Notes: generated from the sequence alone by a model not told the origin. A stretch of DNA of 8,962 bases from an uncultured Gemmatimonadota bacterium (GCA_913009915.1 CAJVYZ010000083.1:1-8962); one strand, 5' to 3'. Positions 1-5,848 are shown, numbered from the stretch's first letter. Numbers and translations are program-made.

Positions 1-32
1 GACTGGAGTTCAGACGTGTGCTCTTCCGATCT
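1..32. other. Illumina TruSeq adapter contamination (not genomic)
   Basis: These 32 bases match, without a mismatch as far as I can recall the oligo, the 3' 32 nt of the TruSeq read-2/index adapter, ending in the well-known GCTCTTCCGATCT. The adapter is joined directly to coding sequence at 33. The sequence is therefore an untrimmed read end that entered the assembly, and genomic sequence starts at 33. An open frame runs through the adapter from a GTG at 18, so automatic gene callers will add five false residues to the next gene. Confidence 0.97.
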
Positions 33-872
33 GTGTTCCCCGTCGGCAAGGGCTGGGATATCCAGGTCAACGAGTTCGATTTTCGGGACAACGGCGGCGT
101 AGTGTATCAGAAGAATGGCGTCACGGTTACCCACTGGCAGCGTTCCCACGCCAAGGATGGCGCCTCGGCCTATCGGCTCGACTGGAACGGGCTGTGCTTT
201 GTCTGGACAGGAGACGGACGTCCCAGCGAACTCGACGCCCAGTACGCCAAGGGCTGCGACTTATATGTCACCGAAATGCAGCCCGAGTTGGTGGAGATCA
301 GCTCGGGTGTCCAGGGTGTGCCACCGTTCCTGGCCCGATACACTATCGACACCCACCACACACCCAGTTATGGCGCGGGCTACGTTGCCAATCAGGTTCA
401 ACCACGCCTGTTCATGACCACCCACATGCCGTTCGATCCCTACCTCAATGAGGAAGCGGTCGCCGAGGTGCGGGAGCACTGGGATGGACCGTTCCACTTT
501 GGCGCACCCGACGGTGTCGTGGTCAACATCACCAAGGAGCAACTCTGGGTGCGCGAAGGCATCTTGCCGGACTATCCCAACAACCGCTCACCGCAGTTCG
601 ACTTCACCAACGGACAGCTGGTGGTACCCTTGCCACCGACGAGCCGGGCGGAAATCCAGGAGCCGTTCGTTCGCGAGATGGAGATCGATCCCAGCAAGTA
701 CTATCCGGAGGGTTACCACCCTGAGCTACTCGAAGTCTGGCCGGTTGACAGCGACCTGGTGGTTCCGCTCGACATGCTCCCCGAGAATCTGAAGCAGAGC
801 ATGGGGGAGGCGTGGCGTCTCAGGATCAAGAATCTCAAAGTGCTCGAGGAACAAAAGAAACCGAAGGAGTAG
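33..872 (+). CDS. MBL-fold metallo-hydrolase, GntH-like, 5'-truncated
   Basis: This is the C-terminal 279 residues of a metallo-beta-lactamase-fold hydrolase of the RNase Z-like branch. The N-terminal part with the HxHxDH metal motif is missing because the contig begins here, after adapter. Counting from base 33, the visible landmarks are the WTGDGR segment (Asp61, the usual bridging metal ligand), DTHHTPSYGAGYVA (His109 in the HTP motif) and MTTHMPFD (His131, the last metal ligand). About 140 residues follow, ending in a Lys-rich tail. The sequence resembles proteins named guanitoxin-biosynthesis MBL hydrolase GntH. That name is widely spread to environmental bacteria and does not imply toxin synthesis. 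No other guanitoxin genes are visible. The true start is outside the window; the GTG at 33 is just the first genomic codon. The MBL fold is sure, the subfamily moderately so, and the substrate is unknown. Confidence 0.85.
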   Translation: MFPVGKGWDIQVNEFDFRDNGGVVYQKNGVTVTHWQRSHAKDGASAYRLDWNGLCFVWTGDGRPSELDAQYAKGCDLYVTEMQPELVEISSGVQGVPPFLARYTIDTHHTPSYGAGYVANQVQPRLFMTTHMPFDPYLNEEAVAEVREHWDGPFHFGAPDGVVVNITKEQLWVREGILPDYPNNRSPQFDFTNGQLVVPLPPTSRAEIQEPFVREMEIDPSKYYPEGYHPELLEVWPVDSDLVVPLDMLPENLKQSMGEAWRLRIKNLKVLEEQKKPKE

Positions 873-890
873 CCACACTAACTACATCTA

Positions 891-931
891 CCCCAATCAG
901 CCACGGACACTCGTCCGTTGGCTGGTTGGGG
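891..931 (+). terminator. Long hairpin downstream of the MBL gene
   Basis: The left arm at 891-908 and right arm at 913-931 are nearly perfect reverse complements around a 4-base ACTC loop. The only exceptions are one G-U pair and one bulged A, giving about 18 base pairs. It lies 18 nt after the MBL stop codon, the expected place for a transcript end. There is no T-run after it, so it is not a classical intrinsic terminator. It could be a Rho-associated or 3'-end stabilising stem. Confidence 0.5.
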
Positions 932-1168
932 GGCCGTGTGGGCGCAGTTCTGTTCTAACGGTGTTCCTCGGTACTATTCCGCTATTCTCGCGCGTCCGAC
1001 TACGAACCTGAATCATCATTCCCCGGTGCCGGGCCGCTTCCCCGGGTGAATGTGGAGCCGCCTTGCCGGATTAGGCTGCGGCCTGTACTGTCAAGACAGA
1101 ATGGGCCGAGGGCGCTGGCAAAGCTTCGCGGGCTCAATAACGGGTAGTGCCGAAGCGGCGATCCGCGG

Positions 1169-1174
1169 TATAAT
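1169..1174 (+). promoter_or_regulatory. Putative -10 box of hicBA
   Basis: A perfect TATAAT stands 20 nt before the HicB start codon. Transcription would begin near 1181, leaving a very short leader that still contains the GGAGG ribosome site at 1184-1188. No good -35 is present: the best candidate, TAGTGC at 1145-1150, would give an 18-bp spacer and is weak. A weak -35 would fit a promoter needing an activator or one tuned low, but this is inference. Confidence 0.4.
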
Positions 1175-1194
1175 GCAGGATCGGGAGGATGCCC

Positions 1195-1392
1195 ATGAAG
1201 TACAAGATCGCCCTGATTTCCTCGGAGGAGGGCTATTCGGTCTCGGTTCCTGGCCTGCCGGGGTGCTGGTCTCAGGGTGCCACGGAAGAAGAAGCGCTCG
1301 CCGACATCCACGACGCTATCAAGGACTATCTGCCCGTCGTTCAAGAACAGCTTGGCGACGCCGAGGTTCGCGAGATCGACGTGGCGGTGTAG
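1195..1392 (+). CDS. hicB: HicB-family antitoxin
   Basis: A 65-residue protein with the HicB-like partial RNase H fold. It starts MKYKIAL and has EEGYSVSVPGLPGCWSQG followed by the TEEEALADIHDAIKDYL helix, which is typical of HicB_lk antitoxins. It should bind and block the HicA mRNA interferase encoded next door. There is no C-terminal ribbon-helix-helix or HTH region, so DNA-binding autoregulation, seen in longer HicB proteins, is not evident. The start is set by GGAGG at 1184-1188, six bases before ATG 1195. An ATG at 1189 is in frame but touches the ribosome site and would add only Met-Pro. The stop TAG abuts the hicA start codon, so the pair is translationally coupled. The order is antitoxin first. 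Confidence 0.9.
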   Translation: MKYKIALISSEEGYSVSVPGLPGCWSQGATEEEALADIHDAIKDYLPVVQEQLGDAEVREIDVAV

Positions 1393-1605
1393 GTGCCCCG
1401 ACTCCCGGGCATCAATCACCGCGATGCCGTCCGGGCGCTTGAGAAGGCGGGATTCCGTATCGCCCGCGAGGGCAAGCACATTGTCATGACCGATGGCCGC
1501 CGTATTCTCACCCTCCCCCGTGCCAATCCAATCAATGCCTTCACCATGGGTGGGATAGTGCGTGACGCGGGCCTCACTGTTGAGGAATTCAAGAAGCTCG
1601 TTTGA
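1393..1605 (+). CDS. hicA: HicA-family mRNA interferase toxin
   Basis: A 70-residue HicA toxin with a dsRBD-like fold that cleaves mRNA. It begins at a GTG immediately after the hicB stop codon, with no intergenic base. Landmarks in order are RDAVRALEKAGFRIAREG (first helix and strand), GKHIVMTDG with His29 as the expected catalytic histidine, LTLPRANPINAFTMGGIVRDAGL, and VEEFKKLV. Relatives of this type, as I know them, have Pro-Arg-His (PRH) before the Asn-Pro; here residue 44 is Ala, an unusual change at a conserved site. His29 is intact, so activity cannot be excluded. The GTG start and zero-gap coupling fit lower expression of toxin than antitoxin. The family call is firm; activity is open. 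Confidence 0.9.
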   Translation: MPRLPGINHRDAVRALEKAGFRIAREGKHIVMTDGRRILTLPRANPINAFTMGGIVRDAGLTVEEFKKLV

Positions 1606-1669
1606 GTTCCGGAATCGAATTCCCCGCCCCTAGACAGCTAGCCAATCATCGTGGCACGAATTCAAGAAG
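1585..1669 (+). repeat. 12-bp direct repeat at the hicA 3' end
   Basis: GAATTCAAGAAG occurs at 1585-1596, coding EFKK in the HicA C-terminus, and again at 1658-1669 in the noncoding stretch behind hicA. The second copy would also read EFKK before an unrelated short tail ending at a stop. This may be a remnant of a small duplication or recombination at the distal end of the toxin-antitoxin unit. A chance match of this length within 100 bp is not very unlikely in 9 kb. Confidence 0.4.
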
Positions 1670-1735
1670 ACCAGTTCACGCATATGGCAATAGCCCCATC
1701 GTCAATCATCTCCCGGTACTCGACCTTCATCACCG

Positions 1736-1767
1736 CCCCGCTACCCCGCCGCCCCGCAGCCCTGCTT
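1736..1767 (+). repeat. Degenerate octamer tandem repeat (CCCCGCnn x4)
   Basis: Four consecutive 8-base units read CCCCGCTA, CCCCGCCG, CCCCGCAG and CCCTGCTT, in the leader just before the DUF2867 ribosome site. This is C-rich low complexity. It is too short to be a repeat family and has no evident regulatory role. Confidence 0.4.
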
Positions 1768-1781
1768 TGGTAGAGGGAAGC

Positions 1782-2384
1782 ATGCGCCCCTGGTCGCGAG
1801 TCACTGTCGAGGAGTACCACCGACTCACCCTTCGCGCCCACAGCCTCCTGGCCGACGTGCCGGTGCACGACGTCTGGCGGGTTGCCCTTCCGGGCGGGGG
1901 CCCCTCGCGCACCATGCAGGACGTGCGCTCCGTCTTGCAAGCCGCGCGCAGGTCACAGCCTCTGAGCCTTCCGGTTCGTGCGCTGTTCGGACTCCGCAGG
2001 TTGCTGGGACGTGTGTTTCGCTGGGATGGACCTGTGTCGGATGCCGAGACATGGTCTTTTCGAACACGGCTAAGCGAGGCTGATCGGCAACAGTCGATGG
2101 TGGAGCCGGGCACCCTCGATGGACCGTTTGCCGTGCTGTACGTCCACCGGACCGAGGCTGTCAGTGAGATCCGGAACGCGACCGTCCACGCGTTCCTGGT
2201 CTTGGCGCTGGGGCCCGCGCCGGATGGCTATCAGCTCTTCTGGGCCATTCACGTCCTCCCGGTCGGCCATTGGACAAGGCCGTATCTTATCTTGATCGAT
2301 CCGTTCCGGCGCTGGTTGGTGTATCCGTCGTTGTTGCGCCGCATCCACGAAGCGTGGTCCCGCGAATTCACTCCTGCAGCCTGA
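1782..2384 (+). CDS. DUF2867 domain-containing protein
   Basis: A 200-residue soluble protein that matches the DUF2867 family over its whole length. Landmarks are the HSLLADVPVHDVWRVALPG segment near the N-terminus, FGLRRLLGRVFRWDG mid-protein, EIRNATVHAFLVLAL, and the hallmark C-terminal VGHWTRPYLILIDPFRRWLVYPSLLRRI. The family function is unknown; members occur alone or behind an NAD(P)-binding SDR domain, which is absent here. I chose ATG 1782 because GAGGGAAG lies just upstream and family homology begins there. The frame stays open back to a TTG at 1602, but that extension is Pro-rich and unlike the family. It starts 176 nt after hicA, so it is probably its own transcript. A hairpin begins on the base after the stop codon. 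Confidence 0.85.
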   Translation: MRPWSRVTVEEYHRLTLRAHSLLADVPVHDVWRVALPGGGPSRTMQDVRSVLQAARRSQPLSLPVRALFGLRRLLGRVFRWDGPVSDAETWSFRTRLSEADRQQSMVEPGTLDGPFAVLYVHRTEAVSEIRNATVHAFLVLALGPAPDGYQLFWAIHVLPVGHWTRPYLILIDPFRRWLVYPSLLRRIHEAWSREFTPAA

Positions 2385-2399
2385 CCCGACTTCGGCGGG
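2385..2399 (+). terminator. UUCG-tetraloop hairpin directly after the DUF2867 stop
   Basis: CCCG(A)C-TTCG-GCGGG forms a 5-bp GC stem with one bulged A and a very stable C(UUCG)G loop. Its first base follows the TGA. No T-tract follows. A second inverted repeat (GTGCCA at 2406-2411 with TGGCAC at 2426-2431, 14-base loop) lies just beyond. Together they make a transcript end here likely, though not of the textbook intrinsic type. Confidence 0.45.
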
Positions 2400-2495
2400 C
2401 CGGCGGTGCCAGTGCGGTACGGAAGTGGCACTCGTGAGAACACCGCTCGCAGGCAAGCCGCTGAAGCAACTCGTTGTAGGTTCACCTAACGACGC

Positions 2496-2995
2496 ATGCC
2501 GATCTCAAAGACGAGGGCCGACCTCACTGGTCAACTGAACTCGACGTTCACCAAACTCCGTGCTGAACTGGACAACGGCGGACCACGATTGGGCAAGCTA
2601 CCGTGCGTTGACGACTGGAATGTCAAGGACCTGCTCGCGGTTCGCGTGTGGTGGACCGAGAGCGTCGTGAAGTGGATCGAGACCTGCCTAAGGGGCGCGG
2701 TGCCCGTCACGCCAGCAGAGGGGTATCGTGGAACGAGACGCCACGACTGAATGCGGACGTGGTGAAGGCCGCCCGACGGGAGTCGTATCGATCCATTTGC
2801 AGCCAGCTGGAGCGAGGTTATGCACGGGTGCTAGGCATGATCGACGAACTAAGCGATGGGGAGTTGCTCGAAGTTGGTACCTTCAGTTGGGCCGGGAAGT
2901 GGCCCATATCACGTTGGATCTCGCTAAACACCGTCCGCCAATACAGCACAGCGCGGACGTTCGTTCGCCGAGCGGTTCGGTATCACAACGGGTAG
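2496..2995 (+). pseudogene. ClbS/DfsB-family (DUF1706-like) four-helix-bundle gene, frameshifted
   Basis: Two overlapping frames together give one ClbS/DfsB protein. The first, from ATG 2496, carries the N-terminal helix and WNVKDLLAVRVWW...KWIETCLRG up to PAEGY at 2724-2726. The second carries WNETPRLNADVV from 2729, then RSICSQLERGYARVLGMIDELSDGEL, WAGKWPISRWISLNT and a stop at 2993-2995. Adding one base near 2727-2729 restores a 166-residue protein, close to the usual family size. ClbS itself is a colibactin self-protection hydrolase, but most relatives have no known role, so function should not be copied over. As written, the first frame ends in an unrelated short tail at 2750. The break may be a real inactivating mutation or a sequence error. 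The ribosome site is weak (AGG about 15 nt upstream). Confidence 0.8.
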
Positions 2996-3047
2996 AACAC
3001 CGGCGCATGGCCAAGAACCGTAAGGCGGATCTTCACTCCACCTACCC

Positions 3048-4301
3048 ATGAAACGCACCTGGCTCAAGTGGACCCTCGTTGTCGCCTACGTCGCCCTGGT
3101 GGGCGCCGTGGCGGCTCACCGTTATGGCGCCGCGGGTGTCCCCTCGGATTTCGACGTCTTCTGGCGGGCCGGGCACAGGTTCCTGCACAGCCAGCCACTG
3201 TATCCATCCGAGCCGATCGACACGTCTTTCCTCTATCCACCGTTCGCCGCATTCGTCTTCCAGCTCCTCGCCTTGTTCCCGCTCCGTCTGGCAGCCGCCG
3301 GGGCTTGGTTGGTCCTTACCCTGCTCTTCCCGGTCGTGATCTGGCTTATCTGGGACATCGTGAGCGTGCTCCTCCCCGCCCCCGGCCGGCGGATGTGGCC
3401 GTTCATCCTGGCGACCGCCGTAACGTTTCGGTTTTTCCAGGCCGACGCCGGCTGGATCCAGACCAACCTCATCATCCTGGTGCTGGTACTCGCCGGGATC
3501 GCTGCCGGAAATCGGCAACGGTGGTTCGTGGCGGCAGCGGCGATAATCACCGCGGCCGGCATCAAGGTCGTCCCAGTGATCTTTCTCGGCTGGCTCATCC
3601 TCCGTGGCCCCCGCCGGGCACTCATTGCTGCAGTGCCGATCGCTCTGGGCGTCATCGCGCTGCCGCTTCTGTGGCGGGGGCCGGCCCAAGGATGGCTGGA
3701 TCTCACCCAATACCTTCAAGGTTTCCTGGCGGAATACTTGAGCGGGGGAGTGCGAGTCCGGTGGGACAACTACAATCTCGCTACCCTGGCATACAGCCCC
3801 TTCGTACCCCTGGACGACCCCTCCGGGATGGGGGGCGCCTGGCTTCCCGGAGGCCCGGTAGCCGGTGCTTGGCCCTACCGCACCGCCGCACTCGCCATCG
3901 TGACGACGTGGGTGGGCATGCTGTTCATGCTGCGCAGAGCCCACGCCGAGTGGAACGCCTTCGAGTTGGCGGCCACCTTTCTCGCCGGCCTCCTCCTATC
4001 CGGGGTGACCTGGACGGCCCATCTGATCTCTCTTCTGTTCGTCTCCGCCGTCTTGTTCAGTGCCTCTCCCAGAGAACAACCCCAGCCGTTACGAATACTG
4101 CTATGGTCGTCCATCGTCTTGGCTCTGGTCAGCAGCGTGGGACCAGATCTACTCGGCGCCACCGTGTTCGATACGATCCGCGCTTACCATGTGGCCCCCT
4201 TGTTCCTCGTCGTGAGCTACGTGACGACACTCCTCATGGCCATCAACACGGCGGTGCCTACCGGCGATCGTGGCAGCGCGGCAGAAACGCGCATACGATA
4301 G
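3048..4301 (+). CDS. GT87/DUF2029 family membrane glycosyltransferase
   Basis: A 417-residue polytopic membrane protein of the GT-C class, related to glycosyltransferase family 87 (which includes the mycobacterial mannosyltransferase PimE). It likely uses a polyprenyl-phosphate sugar donor on the outer face of the membrane. After a first membrane segment (about residues 7-25) comes the SDFDVFWRAG motif, whose Asp34 or Asp36 is the probable catalytic acid in the first outer loop. Then come the typical FLYPPFAAFVFQLLALFPL segment and about nine further hydrophobic stretches, the last near residues 380-400, and a short charged tail. No other envelope or lipid-glycan genes lie in the window, so acceptor and sugar are unknown. 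No ribosome site is obvious before ATG 3048, 52 nt after the ClbS-like gene. Confidence 0.85.
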   Translation: MKRTWLKWTLVVAYVALVGAVAAHRYGAAGVPSDFDVFWRAGHRFLHSQPLYPSEPIDTSFLYPPFAAFVFQLLALFPLRLAAAGAWLVLTLLFPVVIWLIWDIVSVLLPAPGRRMWPFILATAVTFRFFQADAGWIQTNLIILVLVLAGIAAGNRQRWFVAAAAIITAAGIKVVPVIFLGWLILRGPRRALIAAVPIALGVIALPLLWRGPAQGWLDLTQYLQGFLAEYLSGGVRVRWDNYNLATLAYSPFVPLDDPSGMGGAWLPGGPVAGAWPYRTAALAIVTTWVGMLFMLRRAHAEWNAFELAATFLAGLLLSGVTWTAHLISLLFVSAVLFSASPREQPQPLRILLWSSIVLALVSSVGPDLLGATVFDTIRAYHVAPLFLVVSYVTTLLMAINTAVPTGDRGSAAETRIR

Positions 4302-4438
4302 ATTTCGCTTGCCACCCTCGATGGCCAACCGCCGGCTGTCCGTCACCTGGGGAACGGCTACGCGTTGTGGCACCGCTGATCACCAATCCGTTAGATAGAT
4401 ACCGTGAACAATCGAGGCACCACGCCAGGAAAAACACC

Positions 4439-4710
4439 ATGCCCAAGTCGTCATCGAACGAGGGATTATCGGAGTAGGACAGCTGTCGCCAGCGGAGTTG
4501 CAGGCAATCTCGCAGAAGTCTTGCGGCGTTCTGACCGAAATGGGCCCGCAGATCCAGTGGGTCCAGAGCTACGTGCCCGACGACAAGCTCTATTGCGGGT
4601 ACATCGCACCCGACGAACAGACCGTGCGAACGCATGCGGAGCAAGGGGGATTCCCTGCCGACAGCACCTCGGAGGTTCGGTCGATCATCGACCCGACGAC
4701 CGCCGTGTGA
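4439..4710 (+). CDS. DUF4242 domain protein, frame broken just after the start
   Basis: From 4441 the frame ending at the TGA 4708-4710 encodes a full DUF4242 domain (SCO4226-like, a small ferredoxin-like fold; one member binds nickel). Landmarks are VVIERGIIGVGQLSPAELQAI, CGVLTEMGPQIQWVQSYV, DDKLYCGYIAP, VRTHAEQGGFPAD and VRSIIDPTTA. No ATG or GTG starts it in frame. ATG 4439, which has AGGA eight bases upstream, opens a different frame that stops after 12 residues. One extra base around 4442-4446 (in the CCC or AA run) would join that ATG to VVIER and give a 90-residue protein of normal size. The in-frame TTG at 4498 would lose the first strand and is unlikely to be the real start. Either the base is missing from the sequence or the gene is a recent pseudogene. 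Confidence 0.75.
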
Positions 4711-4905
4711 GAGATGGCCCGGCTGCCTCATGAGCCACGGGTACTGGGGAACCAACGCGCTGGGGATGTCGTTTGATGTGAACTCGCTCGTCCTGGGTAC
4801 CGCGGCCCCCGGAGGCGATTCACCACGCGTTACCAGCTCAAACCGCACGCCGTTGGGCGGCGGCTGCCGGCAAGTCAATCTGCATTCTCACACGAGGAGA
4901 CATCA

Positions 4906-5331
4906 ATGGGACAGACCAGCCAATCGACCACAATCGCGGTTCCGCCCGAAGAAGTTTGGGACGCCATCCGCAACTTCCATGACCTGAGCTGGGCGCCGAA
5001 CGTAATCACCAGCCTCGAAGTGGTGCGAGATGTGGCTGGAGACCAGGAAGGAGCCCGCCGGATTCTGAATGGGGCGTTTCACGAGACGCTGATCGAGGTC
5101 GACGACTCTGAACGGATAGTGCGCTACAGCATCGACGACGGCCCCTCCCCCGTGTCGAAGACAGACGTGAGCAACTACGTCGGCCACATCCAGGTGAGCC
5201 CGGAGAGCGACGGTACCTTGGTAGAGTGGTCTTCACAGTGGGACCGCAACGACGAAGCGGCGTCCGAGTTCTGCCACGGCATCTACGTAGCTCTCTTGGC
5301 GGACATGAAGACAAACTTGGAGTCGGCGTGA
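4906..5331 (+). CDS. SRPBCC (START-like) family protein
   Basis: A 141-residue protein with the helix-grip fold of the SRPBCC superfamily (polyketide cyclase/Bet v 1-like), which binds hydrophobic ligands in a cavity. It starts with a strand, QSTTIAVPPEEVWDAIRNFHDLSWAP, then GARRILNGAFHETLIEVDD, IVRYSIDDGPSPVSK, YVGHIQVSPESDGTLVEWSSQW and a long C-terminal helix (EFCHGIYVALLADMKTNLE). This is the complete domain. The start is fixed by GAGGAG about seven bases before ATG 4906. A 195-nt gap separates it from the DUF4242 gene, so it probably has its own promoter, which I could not identify. A strong hairpin begins immediately after the stop. The ligand is not predictable. Confidence 0.88.
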   Translation: MGQTSQSTTIAVPPEEVWDAIRNFHDLSWAPNVITSLEVVRDVAGDQEGARRILNGAFHETLIEVDDSERIVRYSIDDGPSPVSKTDVSNYVGHIQVSPESDGTLVEWSSQWDRNDEAASEFCHGIYVALLADMKTNLESA

Positions 5332-5358
5332 CCCTGCGCGGGACGGCTGGGCGCAGGG
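5332..5358 (+). terminator. Strong GC hairpin directly after the SRPBCC stop
   Basis: CCCTGCGC at 5332-5339 pairs perfectly with GCGCAGGG at 5351-5358 across an 11-base loop. It starts on the base after TGA and has no T-tract behind it. Position and strength suggest the 3' end of the SRPBCC transcript; the symmetrical stem could act on either strand. Confidence 0.45.
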
Positions 5359-5571
5359 AGTACGGCGCAGCCGCAGGCGCAACCAGACAAGGGCGCTGAG
5401 CAGCCCGAGGTGAAGCGTCGGACCAACCCACCCAAATTCGGTCGGAAACACGAGGATGGTCCCCAGAGCTCCGATCATGATGACGATCAGGCCTGCTGCC
5501 GTCCGGGTGCACGTCGTGACGTTATATTGTGCTGAGCGCCAATCGACGACACCCGAGGAAACCCCGCGACC

Positions 5572-5832
5572 ATGATCGAGTCGGACGACCTGCTGACGGA
5601 CGACAGCCTGCCCTGGAGCGACCAAAGCGACTGGCTGGACGCCTCCTCGTTGGACAGCGAGGCGGAGGTGTCGTGTCCCCACTGCGGGGAGACGGTGGAG
5701 ATCACGCTGGATCCGGGCGGCGGCGACACGCAGGAATACGTGCAGGACTGTGAAGTATGCTGCCGGCCGTGGCAGGTCCAGGTGCACTACGACACCACGG
5801 GAAGCGCCGAGGTGTGGGTCGAGGCGATTTGA
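5572..5832 (+). CDS. CPXCG motif-containing cysteine-rich protein
   Basis: An 86-residue acidic protein of the Cys-rich CPXCG family (PF14255 type). The first 32 residues are acidic and low in homology (rich in Asp, Ser, Glu). Then CPHCGE (Cys35, Cys38) and DCEVCCRPW (Cys60, Cys63, Cys64) form the two halves of a likely zinc site, with the family signature QEYVQDCEVCCRP, and a short strand pair ends the protein. The role of the family is unknown; a zinc-ribbon structural or binding function is inferred. ATG 5572 follows GAGG at 5555-5558 at a rather long spacing. The alpha/beta hydrolase starts 16 nt after the stop, so this is probably the first gene of an operon. Confidence 0.88.
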   Translation: MIESDDLLTDDSLPWSDQSDWLDASSLDSEAEVSCPHCGETVEITLDPGGGDTQEYVQDCEVCCRPWQVQVHYDTTGSAEVWVEAI

Positions 5833-5848
5833 CGGAGGCCGTGTGGGC

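Larger units (their letters stand above)
873..1194. other. Gene-free interval before hicBA
   Basis: About 320 bases without a believable gene. It holds the large hairpin at 891-931 and the hicBA -10 box at 1169-1174. A 12-base perfect palindrome-like element (CTGTC-AA-GACAG) lies at 1088-1099, with no assigned role. The open frames that cross into this interval on either strand overlap hicBA and show no family resemblance. I see no tRNA or other structured RNA. Confidence 0.6.

Noticed and set aside
1088..1099. CTGTCAAGACAG palindrome, also giving TTGACA on the minus strand
   Set aside because: No matching -10 box at proper spacing on the minus strand and no second copy near hicBA, so neither promoter nor operator is supported.
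1000..1479. A 159-codon minus-strand frame opposite hicBA
   Set aside because: It is antisense to both toxin-antitoxin genes, with no motif and no ribosome site seen.
1602..1781. N-terminal extension of DUF2867 from the TTG overlapping the hicA stop
   Set aside because: The extension is Pro-rich and unlike the family, and ATG 1782 has a good ribosome site and begins the homologous region.
2468..2493. Imperfect inverted repeat near the ClbS-like start resembling an integron attC core (CACCTAAC)
   Set aside because: The core-site order and the partner consensus GTTRRRY do not fit an attC site, and no similar element recurs between the other genes, so a cassette array is not supported.
3042..3944. 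A 300-codon open frame on the minus strand
   Set aside because: It lies wholly opposite the GT87 gene, is Pro/Gly/Glu-rich with no family resemblance, and is the usual antisense open frame of a high-GC gene.
3068..4477. A 469-codon + strand frame overlapping the GT87 gene
   Set aside because: Its product is an Arg/Pro-rich out-of-frame shadow, while the 3048-4301 frame has clear membrane helices and GT87 motifs. Its end happens to include the ATG at 4439 relevant to the DUF4242 gene.
4717..4740. Weak palindrome CCCGGCT...AGCC.CGGG after the DUF4242 gene
   Set aside because: The stem is short and bulged and there is no T-tract; it is not strong enough to call a terminator.
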